DNA of 64,000 bases from the NCBI GenBank assembly GCA_009193035.1, contig SWDT01000566.1, forward strand, positions 62,001 through 126,000. The letters run 5' to 3'. Shown one piece after another: positions 54,801-64,000 of the stretch. This DNA comes from Halicephalobus mephisto (taxonomy: Eukaryota; Nematoda; Chromadorea; Rhabditida; Panagrolaimidae). A program made the position numbers and the translations under genes. The notes below the pieces were generated by a model. The model made no database searches. It was given only the letters and a program-made list of their open reading frames with translations, and was not told where the DNA came from. Positions within the stretch are counted from its first letter, which is position 1. Each line of letters begins with the position of its first letter.

Positions 54801-55754
54801 ATAAGATTGATTGTACGGTAACAGTTACGAAATAACTGTCGCATAAAATCAATGTATAGATTACTGTAGTTTTTATGAAATTTCAAAAATTCAAGTGGAG
54901 ACAATTTTGTAACTATATCCATTTTTTTTTATAATATGATATTTTTTATTTTAGCTTTTTACTGGGAAGAGAAGACAAACGAGAAAAATTTGCCTATTTG
55001 GGGAGCTTCTGCCTTCAAGGGAGCCGACGGGGCGAGTCGGGTTCTCGTGGATTTGGATAAACGACTTCAGAATAATGAAATATGGGCTCAACGAAAACAA
55101 GAATATATTCCAGAAAATAAATTTGGAGGTTTAATTTTGACTGGATGGCAGAGATACGATCATTTTTCTACTTTTTGTGAAATTTTGCCTGTGGCTATTC
55201 CGTCTTTAATTTTGAATTTGGAAATTTCAACTGGATTAAATTCTTCAGAATCCATAAATTCAGCTTCGAAAAAACTAAAATGCAATTTTTCTGATGTTTA
55301 TTTATTAGATTCGTTGGATACTGTACTTCCGAATTGCGGATTTCCCGGGATTAAGGCCTTCAAAAAAATCCGGTCCATGATGGATAAGTTTTCAAATTTT
55401 TGGCCGTTTTTTTTATTTCAAAAAAATCACGAAAAATCCGGCTGGTTTCGTCCTTATAATCGATTTTATAAATTCAGTAATTATTTATATTTAAAAAATC
55501 TTTTATCCGAACTTTGGGAATTAAAATCGAATACTGTAGAATCAAAAAACGAAATTGAACAAGAATTAGAAAAAATTTTAATCGGAACAGCGGCTAAGGA
55601 GTTCGTTTTTGATTTTTTCGGACCGCCTTTGAAAATTTTGAATAAGATGATCAAAGATGCAAAGGAGATCCTTGAAATCCGGACATTTCAAAAAAGATCC
55701 TTCAAATTCGACGACGGATATTTCGAAGAAACTGATGGAATTTGTTTGATTTAA
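51851..55754 (+). CDS. hex: membrane-anchored GH20 beta-N-acetylhexosaminidase (HEXD-like)
   Basis: Five exons, 51851-52063, 53143-53248, 53292-53638, 53988-54213 and 54955-55754, give 563 residues. An alternative ATG at 51872 is in frame. A basic N-terminus is followed by a hydrophobic helix (FLILLFLFIFGFLFYLES), so it is a type II membrane protein, probably Golgi. The GH20 barrel starts with VHFDLKGAAPKPQYF and ILIEYEDMFPF, and the catalytic Asp-Glu pair is in HIGGDEAFN at the end of exon 3. LIWNDM, PIWGASAFKGAD and LTGWQRYDH follow as in the HEXD group. Nematode members of this group (HEX-2 to HEX-5 in C. elegans) trim GlcNAc or GalNAc from glycans. Introns 1, 3 and 4 are packed with private tandem repeats. 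Confidence 0.93.
52070..52435. repeat. about 36-bp tandem repeat in hexosaminidase intron 1
   Basis: AATTTCAAAATTATTTAAAA followed by AATTATTTTTTTT is repeated about ten times. The rest of this 1.08-kb intron (52436-53140) is AT-rich with TTTTTAATTTTAGAGATAAT repeats from about 52920 on. Confidence 0.85.
53639..53987. repeat. about 26-bp tandem repeat with TTACTGTA in hexosaminidase intron 3
   Basis: CGAAGTTACTGTAATTGAAA with TTTTTT is repeated about thirteen times from the donor almost to the acceptor, so the intron is essentially one array. Confidence 0.88.
54380..54950. repeat. about 125-bp tandem repeat in hexosaminidase intron 4
   Basis: GATTGTACGGTAACAGTTAC, TGCATGGATTACTGTAGTTT and GAGACAATTTCGTAA recur three to four times at about 120-125 bp. 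A single diverged member of the same family lies at about 6400-6510 in the intron of the polytopic membrane protein gene. Confidence 0.8.
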
Positions 55755-56615
55755 ATATTTTTTAAGTTTAGTGGACGGGTAAATTATTTATTATTTATTT
55801 TAATTTTTTTTGAAAATTAATAAATTATCGAAATTTTTTAATTTTTTAAAAACAAATAAAATTTAAAAAATAAAAAATTTAATAACTTACTGTAAAAAAA
55901 CTATTTTTTATATAATAACGAAAATCCAAAAAAAATTATGTTAAAATATTTTTTTTAATTTTATTTTTTGAATAACATGATTTTTTTAATTTTGCATTTA
56001 AAAAATTGAAAATTTGGTAACTTACTGTAGAAATTTATTCTCAACTTATTTAATAACGAAAATCCAAAAAAAATTATATTAATTTTTTTAATTTTCATTT
56101 TTTGGAATTTTGCATTATTTAAAAAATAGAAAATTTAATAACTTACTGTAAAAAAACAATTATTTTTTTATTTAATAACGAAAATCCAAAAAAATTTATA
56201 TCAAAATATTTTTCAAAAATTTTATTTTTTTGAATAACATGTTTTTTTTTAAATTTTGCATTATTTAAAAATAAAAAATTTGGTAACTTACTGTAGAAAT
56301 TTATTCTCAACTTACTTGATAACGAAAATCCAAAAAAAATTATGTTAAAATATTTTTTTTAAATTTTATTTTTTGAATAATATGATTTTCAAATTATTTG
56401 ATTAAATTTTTTATTTAAATTTGATAGAAAAAATGAAATTACTATTACTGTATTTCTTCGTGATCATGGGTCAGACCCGAAATAACAAAAAAAAATAATG
56501 TTAAAAAACGAGAATCATGGAAATTAGGAAATTAGAAAACGATCGATGTTCGACAAAATTTACACCGGGATATGTGAGGACAGATTTGCCGATCTTGGGT
56601 CGTCTTCTCTGGGGA
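55755..56615. repeat. intergenic with a two-step higher-order repeat
   Basis: TAACTTACTGTA starts units near 55883, 56018, 56139 and 56284, each including AATAACGAAAATCCAAAAAA. Units 1 and 3 continue with AAAAAAACWATTTTTT and units 2 and 4 with GAAATTTATTCTCAACTTA, so the array is a dimer of about 260 bp repeated twice. 56430-56615 is the 3' flank of the EGF receptor gene. Confidence 0.75.
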
Positions 56616-59600
56616 TCAGAGACAACTTTCGGCTTGATTAACGTACTGATTACCGTATCCTTTAATTATATTATTTGTTTTTTCCGGAAAAACAAAAGCA
56701 TTTTCGTCTTCTTCGGCTTTGGATTCGTCTACGTTGAGGTATTCAGAAGGCCCTCCGGTGAATTTCTCGTTTTGATAATTGTGATTTGCCGTGGGATCTC
56801 CGTTGCCGGTTACGGGGACCGTGACATTGGTGTACTTACAGTCAGAAGGATCCTGATGGACTTCTGCGGAATTAGGAACGAGATAATTTTCGTCATCTGT
56901 GTCGACTTCTGTAAGCCGAGTTTCGAAAGTGTTCGATTGGCTTCTGTTTTGCGGATTCGGCTTGTACCTAGAAGAAGCCGTGGAAGACCTCTGAGTTCCG
57001 ATCTGAAAACAATACCGTAATCAACAATCACAAATTTTTAAAAATTCAAAAATAATTTTTCTTTAAAATTCGAAAATAATTTTTTTTTAAATAATTCAAA
57101 AATAATTTTAAAATTAATTTTCTTTAAATAATTCGAAAATAATTTTTTTTATATAATTCAAAAATAATTTTTTTTAAATTCGAAAATAATTTTTAGAATT
57201 TTTCTTAGATTCTAACAAATTCTTAAATTTTCAATTAGGTTTTGGAAATTTCTACAATTTTTACCATATACTATAACCATCTGTGAAATTTCAGAAAATT
57301 CTGATTTTAATTTTTAAAATTCATTAGATTTCAGAAAATTCTATTTTTAAAATTTTTTTTGAATTCTAAAATTATCTGTGGAATTTTAGGAAATTCTGAT
57401 TTTAATTTTTAAAATTCATTAGATTTCAGAAAATCCTACTTTATAAATTTTTTTTGAATTCTAAAATTATCTGTGGAATTTTAGGAAATTCTGATTTTAA
57501 TCTTTTGGAAAATCACTTACTGGCATAGGTCCGGGGGTTCTGGGACTGTCGAGATTTCCGAGGGGATTGAAGACAATATCGAATCCATTTTGATCTGTGT
57601 AAATGCGTTCTTCAAACCCGTTTTCCTCCATGGCAGAATCTGTCAAACTAAGAAGTCTCTGAATTTGCTGTCTTTGTTGTTCGTCACTTCCGGTGTAAGA
57701 ATCCATCCTCTGGGTGAACTGTCTGTCCTGGATGTACTCTGTCGGAACTCTGTGATATTTTGCAAAAGTTTCTTTTAAATCAGAAAATTTCGGACGAGAA
57801 ATAGGATTTTCTGACCAACAAGAAATCAAAGTCCCGTGAAGTTGGATTCCGCAGTTGGTCGGCTGAGGAAGTCTGTTTCCATTTTTCAAAAATTGAAACA
57901 TTTCTTTTCCATTTTCGATTTTGAATTCCTTGTAAGGAAGTCCTCCGTAGGTGATGATTTCCCAGCACGTGACCCCAAAAGCCCAAACATCGCTGGCTTC
58001 GCTGAACTCCCCTCGGGCCATGAGGCATTCCGGCGGGACCCATTTGAAGGGGACTTTGGCCCCGGCCGTCGCGGTACCGTTTCCCTCCAGCATCTTGGCC
58101 AGTCCGAAGTCCGTCACCTCGACGTGATTCACCTTCCTCATTAGGACATTCCTGGCCGCGAGATCGCAATGGACGATCCTATGTCGAGTCAGGTACTCCA
58201 TCGCCGACGAGATTTGGTAACAATAAAGAATCAAATCCTTCGCGGATATATATGAAGAATGTTTGATCAGGAATTCCCGGAGACATCCCATCGGTCTCAG
58301 AACCGTGACTAACTTGATTCCATCCACGAAACAAACCCCAACAAGTTTCAGCAAGTGCTCGTGATCAAGACTAGCCATGATTTTCGCTTCTTCGAGCATT
58401 TCGCTTTCTGAAGTCCAGGATTCCGAAGAATCAACTTTAATAACCTTGATAGCCACAGGAATCGAGATGATTTTTCCTTTAGGATCTTTGACCTTGTAAG
58501 TCCCGGCATACACAGTCCCGAAAGCCCCACTTCCGAGAACCTTCTTCGAAGTCGAGAGCTCGTCCCGAGTGATGAGAATTAGTCGCTTCATGTTCGGTTT
58601 TCGAGTAATTCCATTCGGGTCATATTCTGGGATTTCTGGCATGTGCATCATCTGCTCTTGCTGGAGCTTATTTCGGTATTTTATGCACCGGCAAGCAAGG
58701 GACTAAAATAGAAGAGTATTAACGGTTCATATATCAAAATTAAATAAAGTGAAATTAACGATTCATATATCAATTTTAAACTAATTAAAATTAACAATTG
58801 ATATATGAGTTTTAAACTTATTAAAATTAACGATTCATATATCAATTTTAAACTTATTAAAAGTAGCAATTGATATATAAAATTTAAATAATATTAATTA
58901 TTGATATATCGAAATTAATCTTATTAAAATTAGCAATTGATATATCGAAGTTAATTAATATTAAAAATTGATATATCAAGCCACGGTTGAGTAACATTAA
59001 CCGCTGATATATAGAAGTAAAATTGAGTAATATTCGATATATCGAAATTTAACTTGATAAAAATATTAATGCATCAAAAACTTACGATAATGATAGCGCA
59101 GACGACTAAAAAAATTAAAATTCCTATGCATGCCCATATGAATCTTTTCTGATATCTGAGTTTTTTGACATCCATTTCATAGCAGAATCCATCGTCGTCA
59201 TCGTAGGGTTTGTTTTCAGGACATTGACTGACACATTCGATTTCTTTCGTAAATTCGGCAATTTGAACTTTGATTCCGAACTTGTCACAACGTTCGCAAT
59301 CAAATGAAAGCGGACCACTGCAGCTTTTGTGACGGTCGCAAAGTAGGTGGCATTGTTGGCAGATGCCGGTTTTTGTAGCTGTTTTTTTTTCCAATTCATA
59401 GTTTCCTCTGAAAGTAACGATTAATTATATTCAAATAAAAATTCTAAAACAATCAATTCTCTGACTTAGAGAAGTTTGAAGATACTTTTGTAAACATTTT
59501 TAAAAATCAGAATTCATATATTGCAGCACTCCCTAATGGTTTCTAGAAGTTATATTTGAGAAATCCATATATGGAAATCAAATTTTTAGGATTCTGTGGG

Positions 59601-62600
59601 TTCTGGTATTACTTTTTAAAATATATATTAAAGTCAGAATTAATGGCCTAAAATCTGCTATGGAGGATCTACTTAGTTCTAGAAACAGATTTGGAGATAC
59701 AGTAAATCCGTTATATGGAATGAAAAAGATCCTCTTTTAGAAGTCTTCAAGAACACTAACTTTAAGATTAAATTAGCTAAAATTACTCCATGGAAATCTA
59801 AAAACCAGAACCTTCTCAATCATTTAGAATCATCTACAGAAATTCAAAAAATTCATATATGGAAATCCAACTTTTAGGATTCCGTGAGTTCTGGTATTAC
59901 TTTTTAAAATATATATTAAAATCAAAATTAATGGCCTAAAATCTGCTATGGAGGATCTACTTAGTTCTAGAAACAGATTTGGAGATACAGTTAAATAATA
60001 AAATAAACTTACTCTCCGCACTGGAGGACACAGCCGACTTTTCTGCTTTGGTTGTCGAAAGCCATGAGCTCGTAATGGGCGCATTCAGTGCAGTCTTTCC
60101 AGCTGTTGCATTTTTTGCATTCTGGACGGCATCTTCGACATTCTCCAAGATCTGTTTTGTTGGAAGAAGATAAGTCTGGATAATATCCGTCTAATCCACG
60201 ACAAGCGGTCTTGACATTGGTGCCTCCGAGACATTGGAATTCTCCGTTTGGAAGTTCGTATCCATATTTGCATTTTTTGCATCCAGAATTCAGCTTGTTT
60301 CCTGGACCGTTGCAGCCTTCGTTGAAGCAGTTTTCGTGACATGGAACGCATTCGTTCAAATTGGAATAAGTATTTTCAGGACATTTCGAAACACATTCAA
60401 TTCTGTCTTCGATGTAAAATTTGAAATTTTTACAAGATATACAGTCCATAGAAGTAGGTCCACGGCATCCCTCGCATTCCTCGTGACAATGAGAGCACTC
60501 CTTCGGACTGGACACGTAGCGGTTGTCCTGTTCTCGACACGAATTCACACAGGATTTTCCTAATTTGTAATGATGACAAGCCAGACATTGGGAATCCAGA
60601 GGACCCCAACAGCCGTCTTCTGGAGAACAGGTTTCATGACAAACAGCATTCCGGGCTTCTGAAGATGGAACAGATCAAATAATAGAAAATCACCGGCTAT
60701 AGTGAAAATAAAATAAATTGCATGGAAAAGCATAATTTAAAACAATGCACTAAGGAGTGATCATAAGATTTCCACTTCATCGGATCAGATTTGGAAGGTC
60801 TAATCTGGTGTAGAATAGGTCTTTCTAAAAGGTCCTACTTTCCCTCAAGTTAGGTCCTTCTAAAAAGTTCTAGACCAGATTTAGGTTCAGTCTAGTGTAA
60901 GATAGGTCTTTCTAAAAGGTCCTATCTTCATCGAAATCAATTTTTTCCAGATGGTTTTAGTCTGATTTTGATTTGAATCTTGTCAGACAATTTGGGACAA
61001 GGTTTGGAAAGTCCAGTCTAATGCAAAATAGGTCTTTCTAAAAGGTCCTACTTTCCCTCAAGTTAAGTCCTTCTAAAAAGTTCTAGACCAGGTTTAGAAG
61101 GTTTAATTTAATACAAGACAGACTTTCCTAGGAAGGTCCTATTTTCATCAAAGTCAGGTCTTTCTAGATGGTTCCATCTGATTCAATTAAGATCTTTCTA
61201 GGAAGTTCCAATTCGATTAAGGATCAATTATTGTAATTTATTTTTAGAGAAACTTTTTATACGTGCATTAATCTAAAAATCCAAAAAATTTGGAAATTAG
61301 CAAAAGTCGAAGGATAAATGCTTTAGGGAGAAATTACCGTACAATTGCATTGTTGGGACTCGAAGATAGTCGCCTCCCCTGCAAGGTGAGTCCCGGCACG
61401 AATATCGTACTGCACGGGACGGCTGTACGACAGTCGCTTTTCAGCGCTGTTTGTTCCCCACTTTTTTCCTTTTCAATTCTTACTGATTTCGAAATTAATT
61501 TTCTTAATTGAGATACTAAATTAATTTAACTACTGGAAAATAATATAAAAAAGTAGGAAATTACACAAAGCTTACGAAATATGGAAAGTCGTGAACGGGA
61601 AAATATAAAAGGAAGAAATATAAGGTATGAGATAAATTACTAATTGTGTGTGAAAGTCGGCTTTTGGGATTGGACTTAGGCATTTAGGCCCTGGTGATAA
61701 CAATACTATGCAAGATTTTCGGATACCATAATTGGTTTAAAATTTTTTCCATCTTATATTTCTTCCTTTTATTTTTTTCCTTTTATATTTTTTCCATCTT
61801 ATATTTCTTCCTACTGCCGAGGAAAGTACCTGCTGTACAGTCGCACGGGACCAGTGTTAAAATGTTTTTAATCGTTGAGTTTTTAAGATATTACTGTTTT
61901 AGTAAGGAGCTATTGTCTTTTTCCCTCTCATTTTCCACAACTCCCAAAGGCCACAATGTGTTTAATGAGTGAAAATTAAAAACTAACCGCATTTTTCCTT
62001 GGGGGCATTGTCGACTATAAGGGCTTCTTTGATTTTGAATCTCGAGGTCCAAGGAATAGTGTCGGCCATGCAGAGCTCCTGATTCGAATAAATTCCGACT
62101 TTTCCGGCACTTATTTGATTCAGATTCTGCAGTCCCAACTCCGTCAACTGCGGCATTCCTTTGATGAGCAAGGAATAAAGATTATGTTGTTCGCGTCCTT
62201 CGATTACTTTTAAATTTCCCAAGAAACTTAAATTCGTCGGTTTTCTGGAATTTTCGATATCAGCTCCGTCGATGTTCAGAAATCCCGTTATTAATTTTAC
62301 TGTTTTCAAATTTTTTAAAAGATTTAAATTAAATTTTTCGTCCTCGAATGCGTGATTTAGAATTTCCAAATTTCCTTCGATTTCGCTGCAATTTACGAGT
62401 TCTTTGAGGGTACTGTAGGTGAGGAAATTCGTGACGTGACAGACCTTCGGACATCCGGTTTTCGGGCACTTTTTACAAACCCGGTCTTCGTCGTCGGGGT
62501 CCCTGAAGTACCCTTCCTGACAACTCACGACACAATATTTTCCTTCGATTAGGGTCTGAGTAGGGCATTCGGAAAGACAATGAGCTTCATAATAGTACCG

Positions 62601-63436
62601 TATTTCAGACTTGGGTCTCGGCACGACTCTCGAGGTTTTTTTGTCGTAGACTTCTAAACCGTTACATTCGGGAACGCAAATTTGGTCTTGTTGGTAATTT
62701 TTACACGCAAAACAATTTTTAGGACCAAAACCATAACAACCAGCGGCACATTCGCTGTCACAACATTGTTTGTTTCCAGAGGCATCCGTGAAACAGGATT
62801 TACAACTTCCGGGACAATCGCTTCGATAAATTTCCTGACATTGATCTCCTCGAGGTCCGTAGCAGTGCTCTGTGGGACAAATTTCGTTACATTTAAGTTT
62901 TTTTGACAAACAAGTATTTTTAGAATTGTTATTTGAGGTCCATCTGGAGACGTCCCCGTCGAGCAACTCCGATCTGTTGATTTTGAAGTTCATATAGCAC
63001 GCGTTTCCTTTGTTTTCTTGGAAAATCGGTCCGTTCAGAATACTCCTCAACTTGGGCATCGTGATGTAGTTCAGACTGTTACTACTGGCGAAATATGCAA
63101 ATTTTCCTTTTCTATTCACATCAACCAAAGTTTTTCCTCGGATTATCTTCAAATTTGGGAGTTTTATCTCCGTTGTATTAATGTGAAAAAGCATCAAATA
63201 TCCGGTTATTTCTTCGACGTCCTTCAGAAACCAAAAAGGTTCCCTTTTCCAGATCCGAGTTCCATTGATGATTTCAGAATCATATTCTTGGATATCGTAA
63301 ACGGAGATGTGGGTAATCTCCAATCCTCCGCTGGTTATCACTGTGCAGTTTTCGTATCGGGCGGCCAGGAGCTGGTAGTGGTTCTTGTGGCTCTGCGTCG
63401 ACGTGCTTGACAAAACATTCGTCGTTCCGGCACAAT
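56616..63436 (-). CDS. let-23: EGF receptor tyrosine kinase (LET-23 type), 5' end not seen
   Basis: Exons 63436-61988, 60658-60013, 59407-59086, 58702-57521 and 57002-56616 encode 1,327 residues; the signal-peptide exon before 63436 was not found. The start DCAGTTNVLS corresponds to the beginning of the first L domain; Cys-rich, second L and further Cys-rich repeats follow. The transmembrane helix (FIWACIGILIFLVVCAIII) is completed across the exon 3-4 junction and is followed by the basic CIKYRNK. The kinase has GSGAFGTVYAG, VAIKV and DFG, but the catalytic loop reads HCDLAARN instead of HRDLAARN. The tail holds five YxN sites (YTNV, YQNE, YLNV, YGNQ, YVNQ) suited to Grb2/SEM-5, plus a C-terminal SCL type I PDZ ligand like that which LIN-7 binds in C. 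elegans. It signals to Ras-MAPK in vulval and other fates. Confidence 0.93.
57003..57520. repeat. repeats in EGF receptor kinase-tail intron
   Basis: Short AATTCAAAAATAATTTTTTT units (57030-57195) and a duplicated block of about 120 bp (TTTAGGAAATTCTGATTTTA near 57385 and 57479). Confidence 0.65.
58703..59085. repeat. ATATAT-rich tandem repeats in EGF receptor juxtamembrane intron
   Basis: About nine imperfect units of 37-45 bp, each with ATTGATATATC or ATTCATATATC followed by AATTTTAAACTTATTAAAAT. Confidence 0.8.
59408..60012. repeat. about 165-bp direct repeat in EGF receptor intron
   Basis: ATTCATATATGGAAATC to GATTTGGAGATACAGT occurs at about 59560-59705 and again at about 59848-59995 with few changes, including TTAATGGCCTAAAATCTGCT in both. 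Confidence 0.85.
60659..61987. repeat. long EGF receptor intron with repeats and GC islands
   Basis: 60780-61200 is a set of diverged repeats built on AGGTCTTTCTAAAAGGTCCT and AAAGTTCTAGACCAG (units of roughly 110 and 230 bp). 61360-61450 is a GC-rich island with GCACGGGACGGCTGTACGAC, and GTACAGTCGCACGGGACC near 61835 repeats part of it, so an old mobile element may lie at 61360-61860. 61740-61830 repeats TTTTTCCATCTTATATTTCT. Confidence 0.6.
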
Positions 63437-64000
63437 CTAAAATAATTAATTTATAAAAAATTAAAAAATCCAAGGGGAAATATGCACTCAGGGGAAATTT
63501 AAAACAATTTGTGTATAAAAAGCAGAATCCAAGGATAAATATGCACTCAAGGGAAAGTTGACATAATTCATATATGAAAACTTAAAGCTGAAGGAAATTT
63601 AAAATAATTCATATATAAAAGTAAAAATTCAAGGGTAAATATGCACTCAAGGGTAGGTTGACATAATTCATATATGAAAACTTAAAGCTAAAGGAAAATT
63701 TAAAATAATTCATATATAAAAATAAAAATTCAAGGATAAATATGCACTCAAGGGAAAGTTGACATAATTCATATATGAAAACTTAAAGCTGAAGGGAAAT
63801 TTGAAGCAATTCATATATAAAAATAAAAATTCAAGGGTGAATATGCACTCAGGGAAAATTTAAAACAATTTATGTATAAAAAGCGAAGCTAATCATATAT
63901 AAAAAGTTAAATTCAAATGTTAATTTGATGTTATTTGCATACCGAAAATTAAATCCGGAAATAAATCTTCAAAAAGGAAAAATAATTCATATATAAAGAG
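63437..64000. repeat. about 102-bp tandem repeat upstream of EGF receptor exon
   Basis: AATATGCACTCAAGGG recurs near 63537, 63640, 63740 and 63839, each followed by AATTCATATATGAAAAC or a close variant, so the unit is about 102 bp. This should be the intron that leads to the signal-peptide exon, which I do not find before the end of the window. Confidence 0.8.

Noticed and set aside
1..64000. CRISPR arrays, bacterial operons or prophage
   Set aside because: All tandem arrays lack spacer-repeat alternation, and the genes are eukaryotic with introns.

Overview
This window is nuclear DNA from a nematode. It is AT-rich and its protein-coding genes are split by two kinds of intron: a 39-51 nt class and long introns (300 to 2,400 nt) filled with simple or tandem repeats. 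The genes themselves point to a nematode: an EGF receptor of the LET-23 type with a C-terminal PDZ ligand, a chemoreceptor-like serpentine protein, a LET-23-style run of YxN docking sites, and AG acceptors placed at or just before start codons as in spliced-leader trans-splicing. Of the 35 acceptors in my gene models, 25 end in TAG, 8 in CAG and 2 in AAG, which differs from the CAG-rich Caenorhabditis consensus, so I do not assign a genus.

Layout. 0-3 kb: tandem repeats. 3.0-8.1 kb (-): a 729-residue protein with about 16 membrane segments that I cannot assign to a family. 8.1-12.9 kb: repeat arrays. 12.9-13.8 kb (-): an ITM2/BRI2 BRICHOS protein, flanked by a >95% identical inverted repeat. 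16.8-19.1 kb (-): a cathepsin B. 19.5-23.4 kb (-): ZNF706, mitochondrial ribosomal protein L12 and the 60S biogenesis factor ZNF622/Rei1. 23.7-25.1 kb (+): a CCoAOMT-type O-methyltransferase whose first exon is repeated five times. 25.2-25.7 kb (-): ribosomal protein S13. 26.4-28.2 kb (+): a glycine N-acyltransferase-like protein. 28.8-31.1 kb (-): a phospholipid phosphatase. 32.4-34.6 kb (-): a small Gly/Tyr-rich membrane protein. 34.6-40.4 kb: satellites and MITE-like elements. 40.4-46.8 kb (+): two tandem paralogues of a zinc-ribbon/P-loop GTPase/coiled-coil/membrane protein. 48.2-49.5 kb (+): a seven-pass receptor. 49.4-51.1 kb: a satellite and a TIR element. 51.9-55.8 kb (+): a membrane-anchored GH20 hexosaminidase. 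56.6-63.4 kb (-): the EGF receptor, whose signal-peptide exon lies beyond my reach at the right side.

Functionally the 19.5-25.7 kb block is a housekeeping cluster (cytosolic and mitochondrial translation, 60S maturation). ZNF706 follows mrpl-12 by only 172 nt and the two may form an operon. The other genes are cell-surface, secretory or metabolic and show no common pathway.

The most unusual items are the tandem GTPase pair, with a near-identical first exon set in otherwise diverged genes and a broken G3 motif in one copy; the five-copy first-exon array of the methyltransferase; the Arg-to-Cys change in the HRD motif of the EGF receptor kinase; and the conserved 23-residue furin peptide of the ITM2 protein, which lacks the cysteines of the mammalian peptide. 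All gene models were read by eye from splice signals and reading frame; no similarity search was run.
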